A stretch of DNA of 64,000 nucleotides from Mariprofundus sp. EBB-1 (GCF_003665155.1 NZ_RCFQ01000001.1:62001-126000), one strand, 5' to 3'. Shown: positions 25,115-34,560, counted from the first letter of the stretch. Program-made: numbers and translations. Notes: a model not told the origin generated them from the letters alone.

Positions 25115-26170
25115 CTAACTATGGTTTTTTACCGTTGGTGGAATGACATCACCACTGGCTTGCAGGGCAAGAGCATCGGGGTGGGAGATGTAGTGCTCAC
25201 GCACGACATTGGCTAATTTCTGCTTCACTGGCTCATCAATCAGCGATGGGGACTCTTCTGGAAGTGCTGCAATAAGGGCGCTGAGCAGCTGATCCTGTGG
25301 TGGCTGCATGTTTGGTAACCACGACGTTAACAGATCCTTGTCCACATAGGCGGGTATAGAGCCTAAAATACCGACATCATTCTGGTCATGAACAAGCAGG
25401 CCTGAGGTGGTGCCACGATCGAGTGTGAGTACCTGGAGAAAATAGAGTGTGTGATAGGCTAGTTGCGTCTGTTGTTGCTCGGCGGTTGGTGCATCCGCAT
25501 CAGTCAACGCATCCCTGAGGATATTCAGATAGGTATCAATAGCTGTTTCACCAACCGTGGTAGCCAGATCGAGATCAGCCTGCACATCACCGCTGTTATA
25601 GGCTTCCAGATAAAAGTGGGCTACACCGCGATGGCGTTCCAAAGCAGGGATCAAGAAATAACGTTCGCCCTGGGCAACGGCTGCATCAAATTGTTCGGGA
25701 GCCGCTTTTCTGAGGGCATCAAAATACTGCCCTGTCGCAGTCGGATTTTCATGCGATGGGTTAAGGTCTGCCATGATGCGCCAGTAACCCTTGCCGTTTC
25801 TCATCTCTGTCCAGCTCAGGTGAATATGCACTGAAGGGGCCATCGGATGGCAGGGGTGAATAATGGTGGAGATCGCTGTGGCTGATGCAAGCTGCTTAGC
25901 CGGGTTATCATCATAATGAACCTGTGACACATTGACCGAACCGCGCCCAAATAGTGGGCCATCTGCTGTTTCATAGCGAAGACCACCACCATGGATGCCA
26001 TTGTCGCGAAACCATTCAACGGCATTGAATGGTTGGACTGTGCCAAGGTCGCGAGATAGTGATTCCAAACCCTGAGTGAAACGTTGTTGCAGGGCAGAGA
26101 CCAGTGCCAGTGCTTGTGCCGATTTACCTGAAGTGGCGGGAGTGCGCTGCTTGATGCTTTGTTGTGTCAT
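25115..26170 (-). CDS. hemF: HemF-like oxygen-dependent coproporphyrinogen III oxidase, divergent
   Basis: A 352-residue protein with recognisable HemF landmarks: a Gly-rich segment (GGGLRYE), HPCHPMAPSVHIHLSW, which matches the HP-x2-P-x2-P-x2-H-x3-R region, ERHRGVAHFYLEAY, and DRGTTSGL followed by GSIPAYV. HemF converts coproporphyrinogen III to protoporphyrinogen IX using O2. Several usually strict residues differ, for example the GGGGRSR loop. The N-terminal ~50 residues have no HemF counterpart. The ATG at 26170 has GAGGTT six bases upstream; the frame extends further without support. Confidence 0.78.
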   Translation of the reverse strand: MTQQSIKQRTPATSGKSAQALALVSALQQRFTQGLESLSRDLGTVQPFNAVEWFRDNGIHGGGLRYETADGPLFGRGSVNVSQVHYDDNPAKQLASATAISTIIHPCHPMAPSVHIHLSWTEMRNGKGYWRIMADLNPSHENPTATGQYFDALRKAAPEQFDAAVAQGERYFLIPALERHRGVAHFYLEAYNSGDVQADLDLATTVGETAIDTYLNILRDALTDADAPTAEQQQTQLAYHTLYFLQVLTLDRGTTSGLLVHDQNDVGILGSIPAYVDKDLLTSWLPNMQPPQDQLLSALIAALPEESPSLIDEPVKQKLANVVREHYISHPDALALQASGDVIPPTVKNHS

Positions 26171-26525
26171 GTTCAACCTCGTAGTGGTTATAGATAGGGA
26201 AACCTGAATGAGTGCGTCTTGCACTGATTCAGAACGTAAAGCAAAAAACGTCGTTTTTCCTTCACTCACAAAATCAAACACTTGCGTGCATGGTTTTGGC
26301 AGGCCGTCCATTGCCTGCACAGATACGCTGACTTTTTTCAGGGTATCCTTGAACGTGAACTATGAGCAGCAAAGCCTTGTGGTTCAATGCCTGATTGCAG
26401 CTTGTGTGAGGGGCGCTTTGAAATGATGTCCGGGTGGCTGTTCTTTCCGTGCAACTTGGTTAGAGTGCCGCTCCCGCAGCAGAATGCTGCGTGGTTATCT
26501 ATGAGTTAAAATAGGGGAACCTTAC
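26171..26525. other. Gap between hemF and ndk with an ndk leader hairpin
   Basis: No gene is supported here. A perfect hairpin, CGCAGCA (26475-26481) and TGCTGCG (26485-26491) with a GAA loop, lies 35 bases before the ndk start and has no T-run. Divergent promoters for hemF and ndk must lie here, but I cannot place them. Confidence 0.5.
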
Positions 26526-26951
26526 ATGCCAGTTGAACGTACACTATCCATTATTAAACCAGATGCGGTCGCTAAAAATGTCATTGGAGACATTATTCGT
26601 CGTTTTGAAGAAAACGGTCTTTCAGTGATCGCTACCAATATGACGCATCTTTCTGCTGTAGAAGCAGGTCGTTTTTATGAAGTTCATGCTGAGCGTCCAT
26701 TCTATGGTGATTTGTGTGAATTCATGAGTTCAGGTCCCGTTCTAGCAATGGTTCTGGAAGGCAAAAATGCTATTACATTGAACCGTCAATTGATGGGTGC
26801 TACCAACCCACAAGAAGCAGAATCCGGCACTATCCGCGCTGATCATGCAGACTCTATTGATGCCAATGCCGTTCATGGTTCTGATTCAGCAGAAAATGCT
26901 GCCATTGAAATCGCATTCTTCTTTTCCGGCCTGGACCTGCACAGCCATTAA
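26526..26951 (+). CDS. ndk: Nucleoside diphosphate kinase
   Basis: Ndk exchanges phosphates between nucleoside di- and triphosphates. The 141-residue length, [12 protein letters not shown] start, and active-site NAVHGSDS with the phosphoryl-carrying His are diagnostic. A GGGGAA ribosome-binding site precedes the ATG. lysS starts three bases after the stop, so the two are probably one operon. Confidence 0.97.
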   Translation: MPVERTLSIIKPDAVAKNVIGDIIRRFEENGLSVIATNMTHLSAVEAGRFYEVHAERPFYGDLCEFMSSGPVLAMVLEGKNAITLNRQLMGATNPQEAESGTIRADHADSIDANAVHGSDSAENAAIEIAFFFSGLDLHSH

Positions 26952-26954
26952 ATA

Positions 26955-28505
26955 ATGACTGATACAACGTTGGACTCAAACACTACTGAAACAAATGAAC
27001 CGGTTGCTTTAACGCAGCCAACTGTACAACAGGATTCCGAGCAGATCAGGGTACGTCGGGAAAAGCTAAGTCGCATCCGTGATGCAGGACTTGCTTATCC
27101 GAATACCTGGCGTCCGGATCACTCTACTGGCGATATTCATGCCAATCATGCTGAGCACGATACCGAGCGGTTGGCTGAACTGTCGCATAAGGTGCGCGTC
27201 GCTGGCCGTATTATGGCCCATCGCGTGATGGGTAAATCGAGTTTTATCAAAATTCAGGATGGCTCGGATCAGATCCAGCTGTTTTTGAATCGCGATGAAA
27301 TCGGTGGTGCCGAAATCTATAATCCGACCAAAAAGTGGGATTTGGGTGATATTGTGGGTGCTGAAGGTGTTGTTTTCCGCACCAAAACGGATGAACTGTC
27401 TGTACGTGTTTCATCGATTGAAATGGTAAGCAAGTGTTTGCGCCCACTGCCGGAAAAATGGCATGGATTGAGTGATATCGAAACCAGATATCGCCAGCGC
27501 TATGTGGACTTGATGGTAACGCCGGAATCGCGTCAGACATTCAAGACGCGTTCCAAGGTGATCTCTCTGTTGCGCAGTGGTCTGGAAAATCGTGACTTTA
27601 TTGAAGTGGAAACGCCGATGCTGCAATCGCAGCCCGGTGGTGCTGCGGCTCGTCCGTTTACAACGCATCATAATGCACTGGATATGCAGTTGTTTCTGCG
27701 TATTGCACCCGAACTTTATCTAAAACGTTTGTTGGTGGGTGGTTTTGAACGCGTGTTTGAAATCAACCGGAACTTTCGCAATGAAGGTTTGGATGCCACA
27801 CACAATCCGGAATTCACCATGGTGGAATTTTATCAGGCTTATGCCGATTTTACCGATGCTATGGATACAACCGAAGCCCTGATTCGTAATATCGCGACTG
27901 GTTTAAATTTGAGCGAAGCAGTCTGGGAAGGGGTTACGATTGATCTGACGCAACCCTTTAAACGCTTGCGTATGGATGAATCTGTATTTGAGAAACGTCC
28001 GGACTTGCGTGGGCATGCCAATGATAAAGCATTGTTGGCGACGGTCTGCTTGCAGGAAATCCCTGATATTAAACCATTGATTACCTGGAAGGCAGGGCAC
28101 TATCTGCTGGCGCTGTTTGAAGCCTTGGTAGAACCCGAGTTGTCTCAACCTACATTTATTACCCATTACCCTGTTGATGTGTCGCCATTGGCGCGCCGCA
28201 ATAATGAAGAAGAGACCGTTACAGATCGTTTCGAACTGTTTATCGCCGGACGTGAAATTGCCAATGGTTTCTCTGAATTGAATGATCCGGACGATCAGCG
28301 TGGTCGTTTTGTGGCTCAGGCGCAAGCTAAAGCAGCAGGTGATGCTGAAGCGACTGGTGTGGATGAAGATTATCTGCGTGCGCTGGAGTTTGGTATGCCT
28401 CCTGCGGCAGGTGTAGGCATTGGTGTAGATAGATTGGTGATGATGTTGACAGGCCAGCATTCAATTCGCGATGTGCTGCTGTTTCCTCATATGCGACCTG
28501 AATAA
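26955..28505 (+). CDS. lysS: Lysyl-tRNA synthetase (class II)
   Basis: A class II LysRS of 516 residues: N-terminal OB-fold anticodon domain (VAGRIMAHRVMGKSSFIKIQ), motif 1 (FIEVETPMLQSQPGGAAARPF), motif 2 (RNFRNEGLDATHNPEFTMVEFYQA) and motif 3 (GVGIGVDRLVMMLTG). An acidic, poorly conserved extension of about 35 residues precedes the OB fold; a later start cannot be excluded. The cognate tRNA-Lys gene is at 62.25 kb in the same window. Confidence 0.97.
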   Translation: MTDTTLDSNTTETNEPVALTQPTVQQDSEQIRVRREKLSRIRDAGLAYPNTWRPDHSTGDIHANHAEHDTERLAELSHKVRVAGRIMAHRVMGKSSFIKIQDGSDQIQLFLNRDEIGGAEIYNPTKKWDLGDIVGAEGVVFRTKTDELSVRVSSIEMVSKCLRPLPEKWHGLSDIETRYRQRYVDLMVTPESRQTFKTRSKVISLLRSGLENRDFIEVETPMLQSQPGGAAARPFTTHHNALDMQLFLRIAPELYLKRLLVGGFERVFEINRNFRNEGLDATHNPEFTMVEFYQAYADFTDAMDTTEALIRNIATGLNLSEAVWEGVTIDLTQPFKRLRMDESVFEKRPDLRGHANDKALLATVCLQEIPDIKPLITWKAGHYLLALFEALVEPELSQPTFITHYPVDVSPLARRNNEEETVTDRFELFIAGREIANGFSELNDPDDQRGRFVAQAQAKAAGDAEATGVDEDYLRALEFGMPPAAGVGIGVDRLVMMLTGQHSIRDVLLFPHMRPE

Positions 28506-28527
28506 TAATACCTGATCAGGAGGGGTT

Positions 28528-28989
28528 ATGTTAGCCGAAAATATCATGGTCACGAATATTGTGACTGCGCATGTTGATGAAACTGTAGATATCATTCTGG
28601 AGCGCATGCGTAACGCCAAGTTGCGTATGATCCCGGTGCTCGATAGTGAAAAGGTTATTGTAGGTGTGGTATCCACGTTTTCAGTGTTGGAAAAAGTTGT
28701 GCCATCATACATTGTGACGGGGGATTTGAACCAGATCTCTTATGCCCCCGATATCGGTATATTATTACGCCATTACGATGAAATTTCCAAGTTGAAAGTG
28801 ACGGAAGTAATGGATGATAAACCGTTGACAGTGAGTAGGAATGAATCGTTACTATCTGTTGCTGCTGCCATGATCTCATTTACCAAACATGAATATGCCA
28901 TGGTGATTGATGACCACCGACATTTGCTCGGAATTGTGTCTGCTGGTGATGTGCTTGATCGCATGCAACTGGGGGGCAACGATGCATAA
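28528..28989 (+). CDS. CBS-domain pair protein
   Basis: A 153-residue protein made of two CBS motifs (MVTNIVTAHVDETVDIILERM...LRMIPVLDSE and VMDDKPLTVSRNESLLSVAAAM...YAMVIDDH) and nothing else. CBS pairs bind adenosyl nucleotides and regulate partner proteins. AGGAGG lies before the ATG. The gene overlaps the ion-transporter gene by eight bases, so it probably regulates that transporter. Confidence 0.85.
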   Translation: MLAENIMVTNIVTAHVDETVDIILERMRNAKLRMIPVLDSEKVIVGVVSTFSVLEKVVPSYIVTGDLNQISYAPDIGILLRHYDEISKLKVTEVMDDKPLTVSRNESLLSVAAAMISFTKHEYAMVIDDHRHLLGIVSAGDVLDRMQLGGNDA

Positions 28990-30328
28990 TGTGTCTGAAC
29001 ATGCTGCTTCCGTGATCTTTGGCATGGACCCTACCTGGGTAGCTGTATCTATTTTATTGGTTGTATATGGCTTCATTATGGCTGAAAAATTCAACCGTGC
29101 GGTACTGTCATTGATTGGTGCTGGTTTGATGATTCTTTGTGGTGTTCTTACGCAAGAGCAAGCCATAGCAGGTGTTGATTTTAATACTATTGGTCTGTTG
29201 ACAGGAATGATGGTGATTGTAGCCATTAGTCAAAAAACCGGCATGTTTCAGTATGTGGCGATTAAAGCTGCTAAGGTGGTGAAGGGGAGCCCATGGGGTA
29301 TTCTTGTCATGCTCGCCATTGTAACCGCTGTATTTTCGGCCTTCCTTGATAATGTGACCACTGTGCTGCTGATTGCGCCGGTGACACTATTGATTACGGA
29401 TGCGTTGGGGGTGCGTCCATATCCCTATCTGTTTGCACAGATTCTGGCCTCCAATGTTGGCGGTACGGCCACGCTGATTGGTGATCCTCCAAATATCATG
29501 ATCGGTTCTGCTGCAAACTTGAGTTTTACCGATTTCCTGTTGAACCTGGCACCGATTACGCCGGTGATTTTTACCGTTATGATTGTAGCTATCTGGTTCA
29601 TGTTTGGTCGTGATCTGCATGCAACGGATGAGAATAAAGCACTGGTGATGCGTTTTGATGAAAATGAAGCGATCAAAGATGTCCCATTGTTAAAGAAATG
29701 TCTTTTGGTGCTGTTTTTAGTGATTTCCGGTTTTACGGTGGCGCATACGTTTCACCTCGAGCCTGCAAGCATCGCGATGTTTGGTGCCGCTATACTGTTG
29801 CTGTTACAGACATTTGGTCAGTCTTTGCATGATAAAGATCATGCTTACGAAGGCATTATGGCTGAGGTTGAGTGGACAACGATATTTTTCTTTGTCGGTC
29901 TGTTTATTGTAGTGACCGGTGTTGAACATACGGGTGTGATTGAAATGTTGGCGACCAAAACACTTGAACTTACCGGTGGTGATTTTAATGCCACGGTAGG
30001 AGCGGTGTTGTGGGTGTCAGCGATTGCATCTGCCCTGATCGATAATATCCCCTTTGTCGCCACCATGATTCCTTTAATTCAAAGTATGGCACCGACATTT
30101 GGTGGTCCTGATGCTTTGGTGCCGTTGTGGTGGGCGCTTGCGTTGGGGGCATGTCTTGGAGGTAATGGGTCATTGATAGGGGCGTCGGCCAACCTGATTG
30201 TGGCAGGCTTTGCGCAACGTGCCGGTCATCCCATTCAGTTTCTGGTGTTCATGAAACACGCTTTTGTGCTGATGCTGATCTCCATTGCCATTGCTCACAC
30301 CTATATATATTTCCGTTATTTGAGCTGA
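28982..30328 (+). CDS. ArsB/NhaD-type ion transporter (SLC13-like)
   Basis: A 448-residue inner-membrane protein with about eleven helices, of the ion transporter superfamily that includes ArsB, NhaD and CitM. The repeated re-entrant-loop motifs AFLDNVTTVLLIAP and ALIDNIPFVATMIP, and GGTATLIGDPPNIMIG with GGNGSLIGASANLIV, are typical of NhaD/P-protein-like transporters. The substrate (Na+/H+, dicarboxylate or metalloid) cannot be assigned. The frame starts upstream, but ATG 28982, behind GGGGGG and overlapping the CBS gene, is the likely start. Confidence 0.85.
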   Translation: MHNVSEHAASVIFGMDPTWVAVSILLVVYGFIMAEKFNRAVLSLIGAGLMILCGVLTQEQAIAGVDFNTIGLLTGMMVIVAISQKTGMFQYVAIKAAKVVKGSPWGILVMLAIVTAVFSAFLDNVTTVLLIAPVTLLITDALGVRPYPYLFAQILASNVGGTATLIGDPPNIMIGSAANLSFTDFLLNLAPITPVIFTVMIVAIWFMFGRDLHATDENKALVMRFDENEAIKDVPLLKKCLLVLFLVISGFTVAHTFHLEPASIAMFGAAILLLLQTFGQSLHDKDHAYEGIMAEVEWTTIFFFVGLFIVVTGVEHTGVIEMLATKTLELTGGDFNATVGAVLWVSAIASALIDNIPFVATMIPLIQSMAPTFGGPDALVPLWWALALGACLGGNGSLIGASANLIVAGFAQRAGHPIQFLVFMKHAFVLMLISIAIAHTYIYFRYLS

Positions 30329-30378
30329 AAATCGATATCTGGTGCGGTCGATATGACATATCCAATGGGTAGGTGTTT

Positions 30379-31629
30379 GTGAACAAGGGTTTTTTCCGTT
30401 CCTATGAGTGGATGTTGGCGCGCCGTTATTTGCGTTCCCGTCGCAGTGAAAAGTTTGTGTCCCTTATCAGCTGGAGTTCTGGTGCAGGCATCGCTATTGG
30501 TGTGATGACATTGATTGTCGTGCTGTCGGTGATGAATGGAGCTGCAGTTGAAATTCGTGATAAAATATTAGGTTTTTCATCGCATGTTGATGTTCAGGGG
30601 CCTGGTGATGCCTTGACCGACTGGCGAAGCTGGCTGGCTGAAACAGAAAAGCTGGAGGGTGTAGAGCGTGCGGCTCCGTATATTTCTGCACAAGTGCTTG
30701 CCTCTTTTGGTTCTAAAGCTTTGGGTGGTATTCTAAAAGGCATTGATGTGAAGCGCAGTGATGATATTGCCAGGCATATTACGCAAGGTCGTTTTGTGAA
30801 TGATGATGCATCACCATTTCAAATGGTGATGGGTAAGAGCCTGGCCAGAAAGCTTGGTGTTGGTGTGGGTGATCAGGTGCGTTTGATGTCCCCCTCCGGC
30901 GGTATTAGTCCTTCAGGTGCGGTGCCACGCATGCGTGCTTTCAAGCTGGTCGGTATTTTTGATTCCGGATTCTATGAGTACGATGCCGGTATGATGGTCA
31001 CACCGCTGGAGGCGATTCAGCGCTTGAATAAAATGGGTGATAGCGTGACTGGTATCGAGCTGTTTTTACATGATAAAGATCAAGCTGGGCGCGTCTCTCA
31101 ATTGGCGCGTGAGAGTTTGCCTATGGGCGCCTGGGTGACTGATTGGCAACATCGTTACCGCTCATTTTTTCAGGCTATGAAAACAGAACGCATTGCTATG
31201 GGCGTTATTTTATCGCTGATCATCATGGTGGCAGTATTTAATATGGTGGCATCGTTGGTGATGGTTGTGATGGAACGTCGCAAAGAGATAGCCATTCTGA
31301 AAACCGTTGGGGCTACCCATGCTTCTGTGATGCGGGTGTTTCTATTGATGGGCTCGCTGCTTAGTGGCATAGGTACATTGGTGGGGGCTTCTCTGGGCCT
31401 GTTGTTAGCTTGGCAACTGGATACATTGATGGCATGGATTGAAGGCATTACAGGTGTGCAGTTCATGTCCAGTGATGTCTATTATATCGATCATATTCCT
31501 TCGGTGATAGATCCGGTTTCGGTCTCAACCATTATTATTGTTAGTTTGATTATGGGTGTGTTGGCCACATTTTATCCGGCCTGGCGAGCTGCCAGCGTGC
31601 CACCAGCTGAAGCACTAAGGTACGAATAA
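30379..31629 (+). CDS. lolC: LolC/LolE-type lipoprotein-release ABC permease
   Basis: A 416-residue MacB-like permease with four membrane helices: one near the N-terminus after the FRSYEWMLARRYLRSRR start, a large periplasmic domain (about residues 50-265), and three at the C-terminus. The coupling motif ERRKEIAILKTVGAT and C-terminal YPAWRAASVPPAEALRYE are diagnostic for LolC/LolE. LolCDE releases lipoproteins to LolA. No lolD ATPase gene follows, which is unusual. GTG 30379 is preferred (GGTAGG five bases upstream) over GTG 30373. Confidence 0.9.
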   Translation: MNKGFFRSYEWMLARRYLRSRRSEKFVSLISWSSGAGIAIGVMTLIVVLSVMNGAAVEIRDKILGFSSHVDVQGPGDALTDWRSWLAETEKLEGVERAAPYISAQVLASFGSKALGGILKGIDVKRSDDIARHITQGRFVNDDASPFQMVMGKSLARKLGVGVGDQVRLMSPSGGISPSGAVPRMRAFKLVGIFDSGFYEYDAGMMVTPLEAIQRLNKMGDSVTGIELFLHDKDQAGRVSQLARESLPMGAWVTDWQHRYRSFFQAMKTERIAMGVILSLIIMVAVFNMVASLVMVVMERRKEIAILKTVGATHASVMRVFLLMGSLLSGIGTLVGASLGLLLAWQLDTLMAWIEGITGVQFMSSDVYYIDHIPSVIDPVSVSTIIIVSLIMGVLATFYPAWRAASVPPAEALRYE

Positions 31630-31717
31630 TTTCAATATGTAGCTGTGTTTTATTATTCAGTATTTTCACAGCAGTCCCCCAGCAGGGTAGTCTCTTTTGT
31701 GTAAACACACTCATCTT

Positions 31718-31848
31718 TAGGGCACAAAGTTATGCAGAGAAATTAGTACAATGATCAGAAAAACAATGCTTGCCGGAGAGTAAAGGGTGAGGAATTACAT
31801 CTTTTTTTGTCTTTACTTTGCGAAACTCTGCGGTAAACGATTTTCAAT
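31718..31848. repeat. Palindromic intergenic element downstream of lolC
   Basis: A GCACAAAG-TTAT-GCAGAG arm at about 31719-31738 faces an inverted ACTCTGCGGTAAA arm ending at 31838. The element contains TTGTCTTTACTTTGCG (31807-31822), an exact 16-base match to 33368-33383. The gap 31630-31946 holds no gene apart from this element and the toxin-antitoxin control region. Confidence 0.6.
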
Positions 31849-31906
31849 ATTTTAATGTAATTGCCCTTCAACTCTGTTGAGCTGGCTTGTCTCTATCTTT
31901 ATGGTA

Positions 31907-31928
31907 ACATATACTTGCATGTATATGT
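31907..31928. promoter_or_regulatory. Operator palindrome of the vapBC-like module
   Basis: ACATATAC (31907-31914) and GTATATGT (31921-31928) are perfect 8-bp arms around six bases, ending 18 bases before the antitoxin start and just ahead of its AGGAG ribosome-binding site. This is where ribbon-helix-helix antitoxins bind for autorepression. Confidence 0.7.
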
Positions 31929-31946
31929 GCAGATAGGAGATGAGTT

Positions 31947-32177
31947 ATGGGCCAAGTCACAGTATATCTTGATGATAAAACAGAAGATGAAATGAATTCA
32001 GCCGTAAAAGCTTCAGGCCTGTCAAAAAGTAAATGGGTGGCGCGTGTAATACACGAAAAAGCAGGTAGTGAATGGCCTGAAACAGTTGCTCAATTGGCGG
32101 GGGCCTGGCCTGATTTCCCGTCGCAAGATGAAATTCGACGCACCTCCGGAGAAGATGCCCCGCGTGAACCCTTCTGA
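31947..32177 (+). CDS. Ribbon-helix-helix antitoxin (VapB-like)
   Basis: A 76-residue protein with an N-terminal ribbon-helix-helix (VTVYLDDKTEDEMNSAVKASGLSKSKWVARVIHEKA) for DNA binding and a flexible acidic C-terminus (SQDEIRRTSGEDAPREPF) that would wrap the toxin. AGGAGATGAG lies before the ATG. The stop overlaps the toxin ATG by one base. Its palindromic operator is just upstream. Confidence 0.88.
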   Translation: MGQVTVYLDDKTEDEMNSAVKASGLSKSKWVARVIHEKAGSEWPETVAQLAGAWPDFPSQDEIRRTSGEDAPREPF

Positions 32178-32569
32178 TGTACATTCTCGATACAAATACG
32201 CTGATCTATTATTTCAAAGGAATGGGTCAAGTAGCTGAACAATTATTAAATGTTCCCCCGAGAGATGTAGCTATTCCATCTATCGTGTTATATGAATTGG
32301 AAGTGGGTTTGGCTAAATCTTCATCTCCTGAGAAACGTCGCCAACAACTCGAAACATTAACGGGCGTGGTCACTGTTTTGCCGTTGGGAGTTAAGGAGGC
32401 CAGGTGTGCCGCGATGGTTCGTGCATCTATGGAGATGGCTGGGACTCCGATTGGTCCGATGGATACATTGATTGCTGGCACTGCATTGGCACAGCAGGGC
32501 ATACTTGTAACACATAACACAAAAGAGTTTTCACGCATTGATGGTTTACAGCTTCATGACTGGTATTGA
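32177..32569 (+). CDS. vapC: PIN-domain ribonuclease toxin (VapC family)
   Basis: A 130-residue PIN-domain protein. The conserved acidic residues are visible: Asp in YILDTNTLIYY, Glu in LYELEVGL, Asp in PMDTLIAGTA and a late position near HNTKEFSRIDGL. VapC toxins cut tRNA or rRNA when freed from VapB. It overlaps the antitoxin gene by one base, a typical coupled module. recO follows after 40 bp. Confidence 0.9.
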   Translation: MYILDTNTLIYYFKGMGQVAEQLLNVPPRDVAIPSIVLYELEVGLAKSSSPEKRRQQLETLTGVVTVLPLGVKEARCAAMVRASMEMAGTPIGPMDTLIAGTALAQQGILVTHNTKEFSRIDGLQLHDWY

Positions 32570-32609
32570 TGGAAACGTCGGTACTAAGCAATTGAAAGAA
32601 GAATAACTG

Positions 32610-33281
32610 ATGGCTGAGATGCATGATCATGCCTTATTGCTCAGGCGCATTCCTTATGGTGATACCTCTTTGATTTGTCATTTTTTAACAGAACAACATG
32701 GACGCATAGCCTTGATGGCGCGTGGTGCCAAACGACCCAAGAGTGTTTTTCGCGCTAGTTTGGAACCACTGTATGCATTGAACATTACGTGGCGTCCCGG
32801 CCGTAGTGGTATGGGTACGCTAACAGATGTGCAGCGAGGTTCTGCCTGTCTGGCGGTGAGCCAGTCCATGGATGGTCTGGAGTTGTTGGCCATTGCGTCG
32901 CGTTTGTTCCACGAAGGTGACCATCAGGGGTTTGAGGAAGTGAATGCATCATTGCAACTGCTCGCAAGCAGTCATGCGCAGAGATTGTTGATGGCGGTGT
33001 GGCAATTGTTGGATGCCGCTGGCTGGCTTGGAGATTTATCCCACTGTTGGCAGTGCGGCAGTAGTGTTGATCAGGAGATGTATTGGAGGCAGGCTCAGCT
33101 TGTCTGTGCTCCGTGTGGTGGTGGTATGACAATATCGACGGGCTTACGCAAATCGATTGTTGCAGTATTGTCTGGTCAACAGGTTCGATTCAGTATCGCC
33201 GATGCAAGCAGCTGGTCTGAAATGATTCGACAGGTGTTGATGCGACATGATATTCGGCTGACAGATAGTTTTAGAAAATAG
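32610..33281 (+). CDS. recO: DNA repair protein RecO
   Basis: RecO anneals DNA and loads RecA with RecF and RecR. The 223-residue protein has the N-terminal OB fold (ALLLRRIPYGDTSLICHFLTEQHGRIALMARGAKRPKS) and a C-terminal zinc finger with C-x2-C pairs (CWQCGS and CAPCGG). Length is slightly short but normal. It lies directly after the toxin-antitoxin pair and upstream of pdxJ, a common recO-pdxJ order. Confidence 0.93.
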   Translation: MAEMHDHALLLRRIPYGDTSLICHFLTEQHGRIALMARGAKRPKSVFRASLEPLYALNITWRPGRSGMGTLTDVQRGSACLAVSQSMDGLELLAIASRLFHEGDHQGFEEVNASLQLLASSHAQRLLMAVWQLLDAAGWLGDLSHCWQCGSSVDQEMYWRQAQLVCAPCGGGMTISTGLRKSIVAVLSGQQVRFSIADASSWSEMIRQVLMRHDIRLTDSFRK

Positions 33282-33367
33282 ATTTTTTGTGCCTTGTTGC
33301 GAAGGGGCTGAAACTTCGAAAAGGTAAGATATGCATTTGGATCTGCGTGTGTTGCTTCTTTTCGGTG

Positions 33368-33383
33368 TTGTCTTTACTTTGCG
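33368..33383. repeat. 16-base copy of the dispersed element core
   Basis: TTGTCTTTACTTTGCG here is identical to 31807-31822 and related to the hisZ-purA element. The surrounding recO-pdxJ gap (33282-33466) shows no gene. The copy looks truncated, with no clear inverted partner. Confidence 0.55.
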
Positions 33384-33466
33384 TACGCTGTGATGGGCAG
33401 GGTGTACGAATGCGCAAGAACAGCCTGTGAAAGGTTTTGACTATAGTTTATGAAGGAATTTAGAAC

Positions 33467-34180
33467 ATGATAAATTTGGGTGTAAATATTGATCATATTG
33501 CCACGATCAGGCAGGCACGAGGAACATCATATCCTGATCCTTTGGATGCAGTTCCCCTCTGTCTGGCTGCAGGTGCTGGCAGCATTACAGCACATTTGCG
33601 TGAGGATAGGCGCCATATTCAGGATCATGATATCGAGCGTTTGGCTGCGATGGATGGCTTGCACCTGAATATGGAGATGGGGGCGACCGATGAGATGGTG
33701 CGTATTTGTGAACGCTTGCGCCCGGCGGCTTGTTGTCTGGTGCCTGAAAAACGCGAGGAATTGACAACGGAAGGTGGGCTGGATGTGGTCGGCCATCAAC
33801 GCCGATTGGCCGATGTGGTGGCGCGGTTATCTGCAGTCGGTGTGCGTGTGTCGATGTTTATTGATCCTATTGAGGCCCAGATTAGAGCAAGTAGCGAGAT
33901 TGGTGCACCGGTCATTGAATTGCATACTGGGCACTATGCTAATTTGTGTGGAGCAGAGCAGGCTGTGGAACTCGTAGCGATCCGCGATGGTGCAGCGTTG
34001 GCTGCAGGGATGGGGTTGATGGTGCATGCAGGTCATGGCCTGACGGTGGAGAATACGCCGGCCATTTGTAGAATTCCTGAAATTGAAGAGTTGAATATTG
34101 GTCATGCCATTGTTGCCGATGCCTTGTTTAAGGGGCTGAAGCAGGCCGTCATTGATTTTCGTGCAGTGATGATACGTTGA
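33467..34180 (+). CDS. pdxJ: Pyridoxine 5'-phosphate synthase
   Basis: PdxJ condenses deoxyxylulose 5-phosphate with 3-amino-2-oxopropyl phosphate to pyridoxine phosphate. The 237-residue TIM barrel carries [36 protein letters not shown] and the C-terminal [22 protein letters not shown] precedes the ATG. Its TGA overlaps the acpS start (TTGA), the classic pdxJ-acpS coupling. Confidence 0.97.
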   Translation: MINLGVNIDHIATIRQARGTSYPDPLDAVPLCLAAGAGSITAHLREDRRHIQDHDIERLAAMDGLHLNMEMGATDEMVRICERLRPAACCLVPEKREELTTEGGLDVVGHQRRLADVVARLSAVGVRVSMFIDPIEAQIRASSEIGAPVIELHTGHYANLCGAEQAVELVAIRDGAALAAGMGLMVHAGHGLTVENTPAICRIPEIEELNIGHAIVADALFKGLKQAVIDFRAVMIR

Positions 34181-34560
34181 TTACAGGTATTGGTGTTGAT
34201 CGCATTGCGATCAAGCGGGTTGAAGCTGCAATTGCGCGCCATGGTGAACGTTTTATCACGCGTCTTTTTACGGCAGGAGAAATCGCTCAGGCTCGGGCTA
34301 AGGGCAATCCAGTCAGGCGCTTTGCCATGCTGTTTGCTGCTAAAGAAGCTGTCTCTAAGGCGCTGGGTACAGGCCTTAGACAAGGCGTGACATTGCAGGG
34401 GATTGAAACGATCCATCAGGCTTCAGGTAAGCCTGAGGTGACACTGTATGATGGAGCAAAAAGCATAGCCGATGGTTTGAATATTCGTTCAGTGCATCTT
34501 TCTCTGACCGATGATGATGGTGTGGCGATGGCATTTGCTGTGGCTGAAACAGCCGATTGA
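34177..34560 (+). CDS. acpS: Holo-[acyl-carrier-protein] synthase
   Basis: AcpS transfers phosphopantetheine from CoA to apo-ACP. The 127-residue protein has [11 protein letters not shown] with the metal-binding Asp and [15 protein letters not shown] with the catalytic Glu and Lys. It starts at TTG 34177 overlapping the pdxJ stop, and its own stop again overlaps the next TTG start, so three genes are chained by TTGA junctions. Confidence 0.95.
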   Translation: MITGIGVDRIAIKRVEAAIARHGERFITRLFTAGEIAQARAKGNPVRRFAMLFAAKEAVSKALGTGLRQGVTLQGIETIHQASGKPEVTLYDGAKSIADGLNIRSVHLSLTDDDGVAMAFAVAETAD

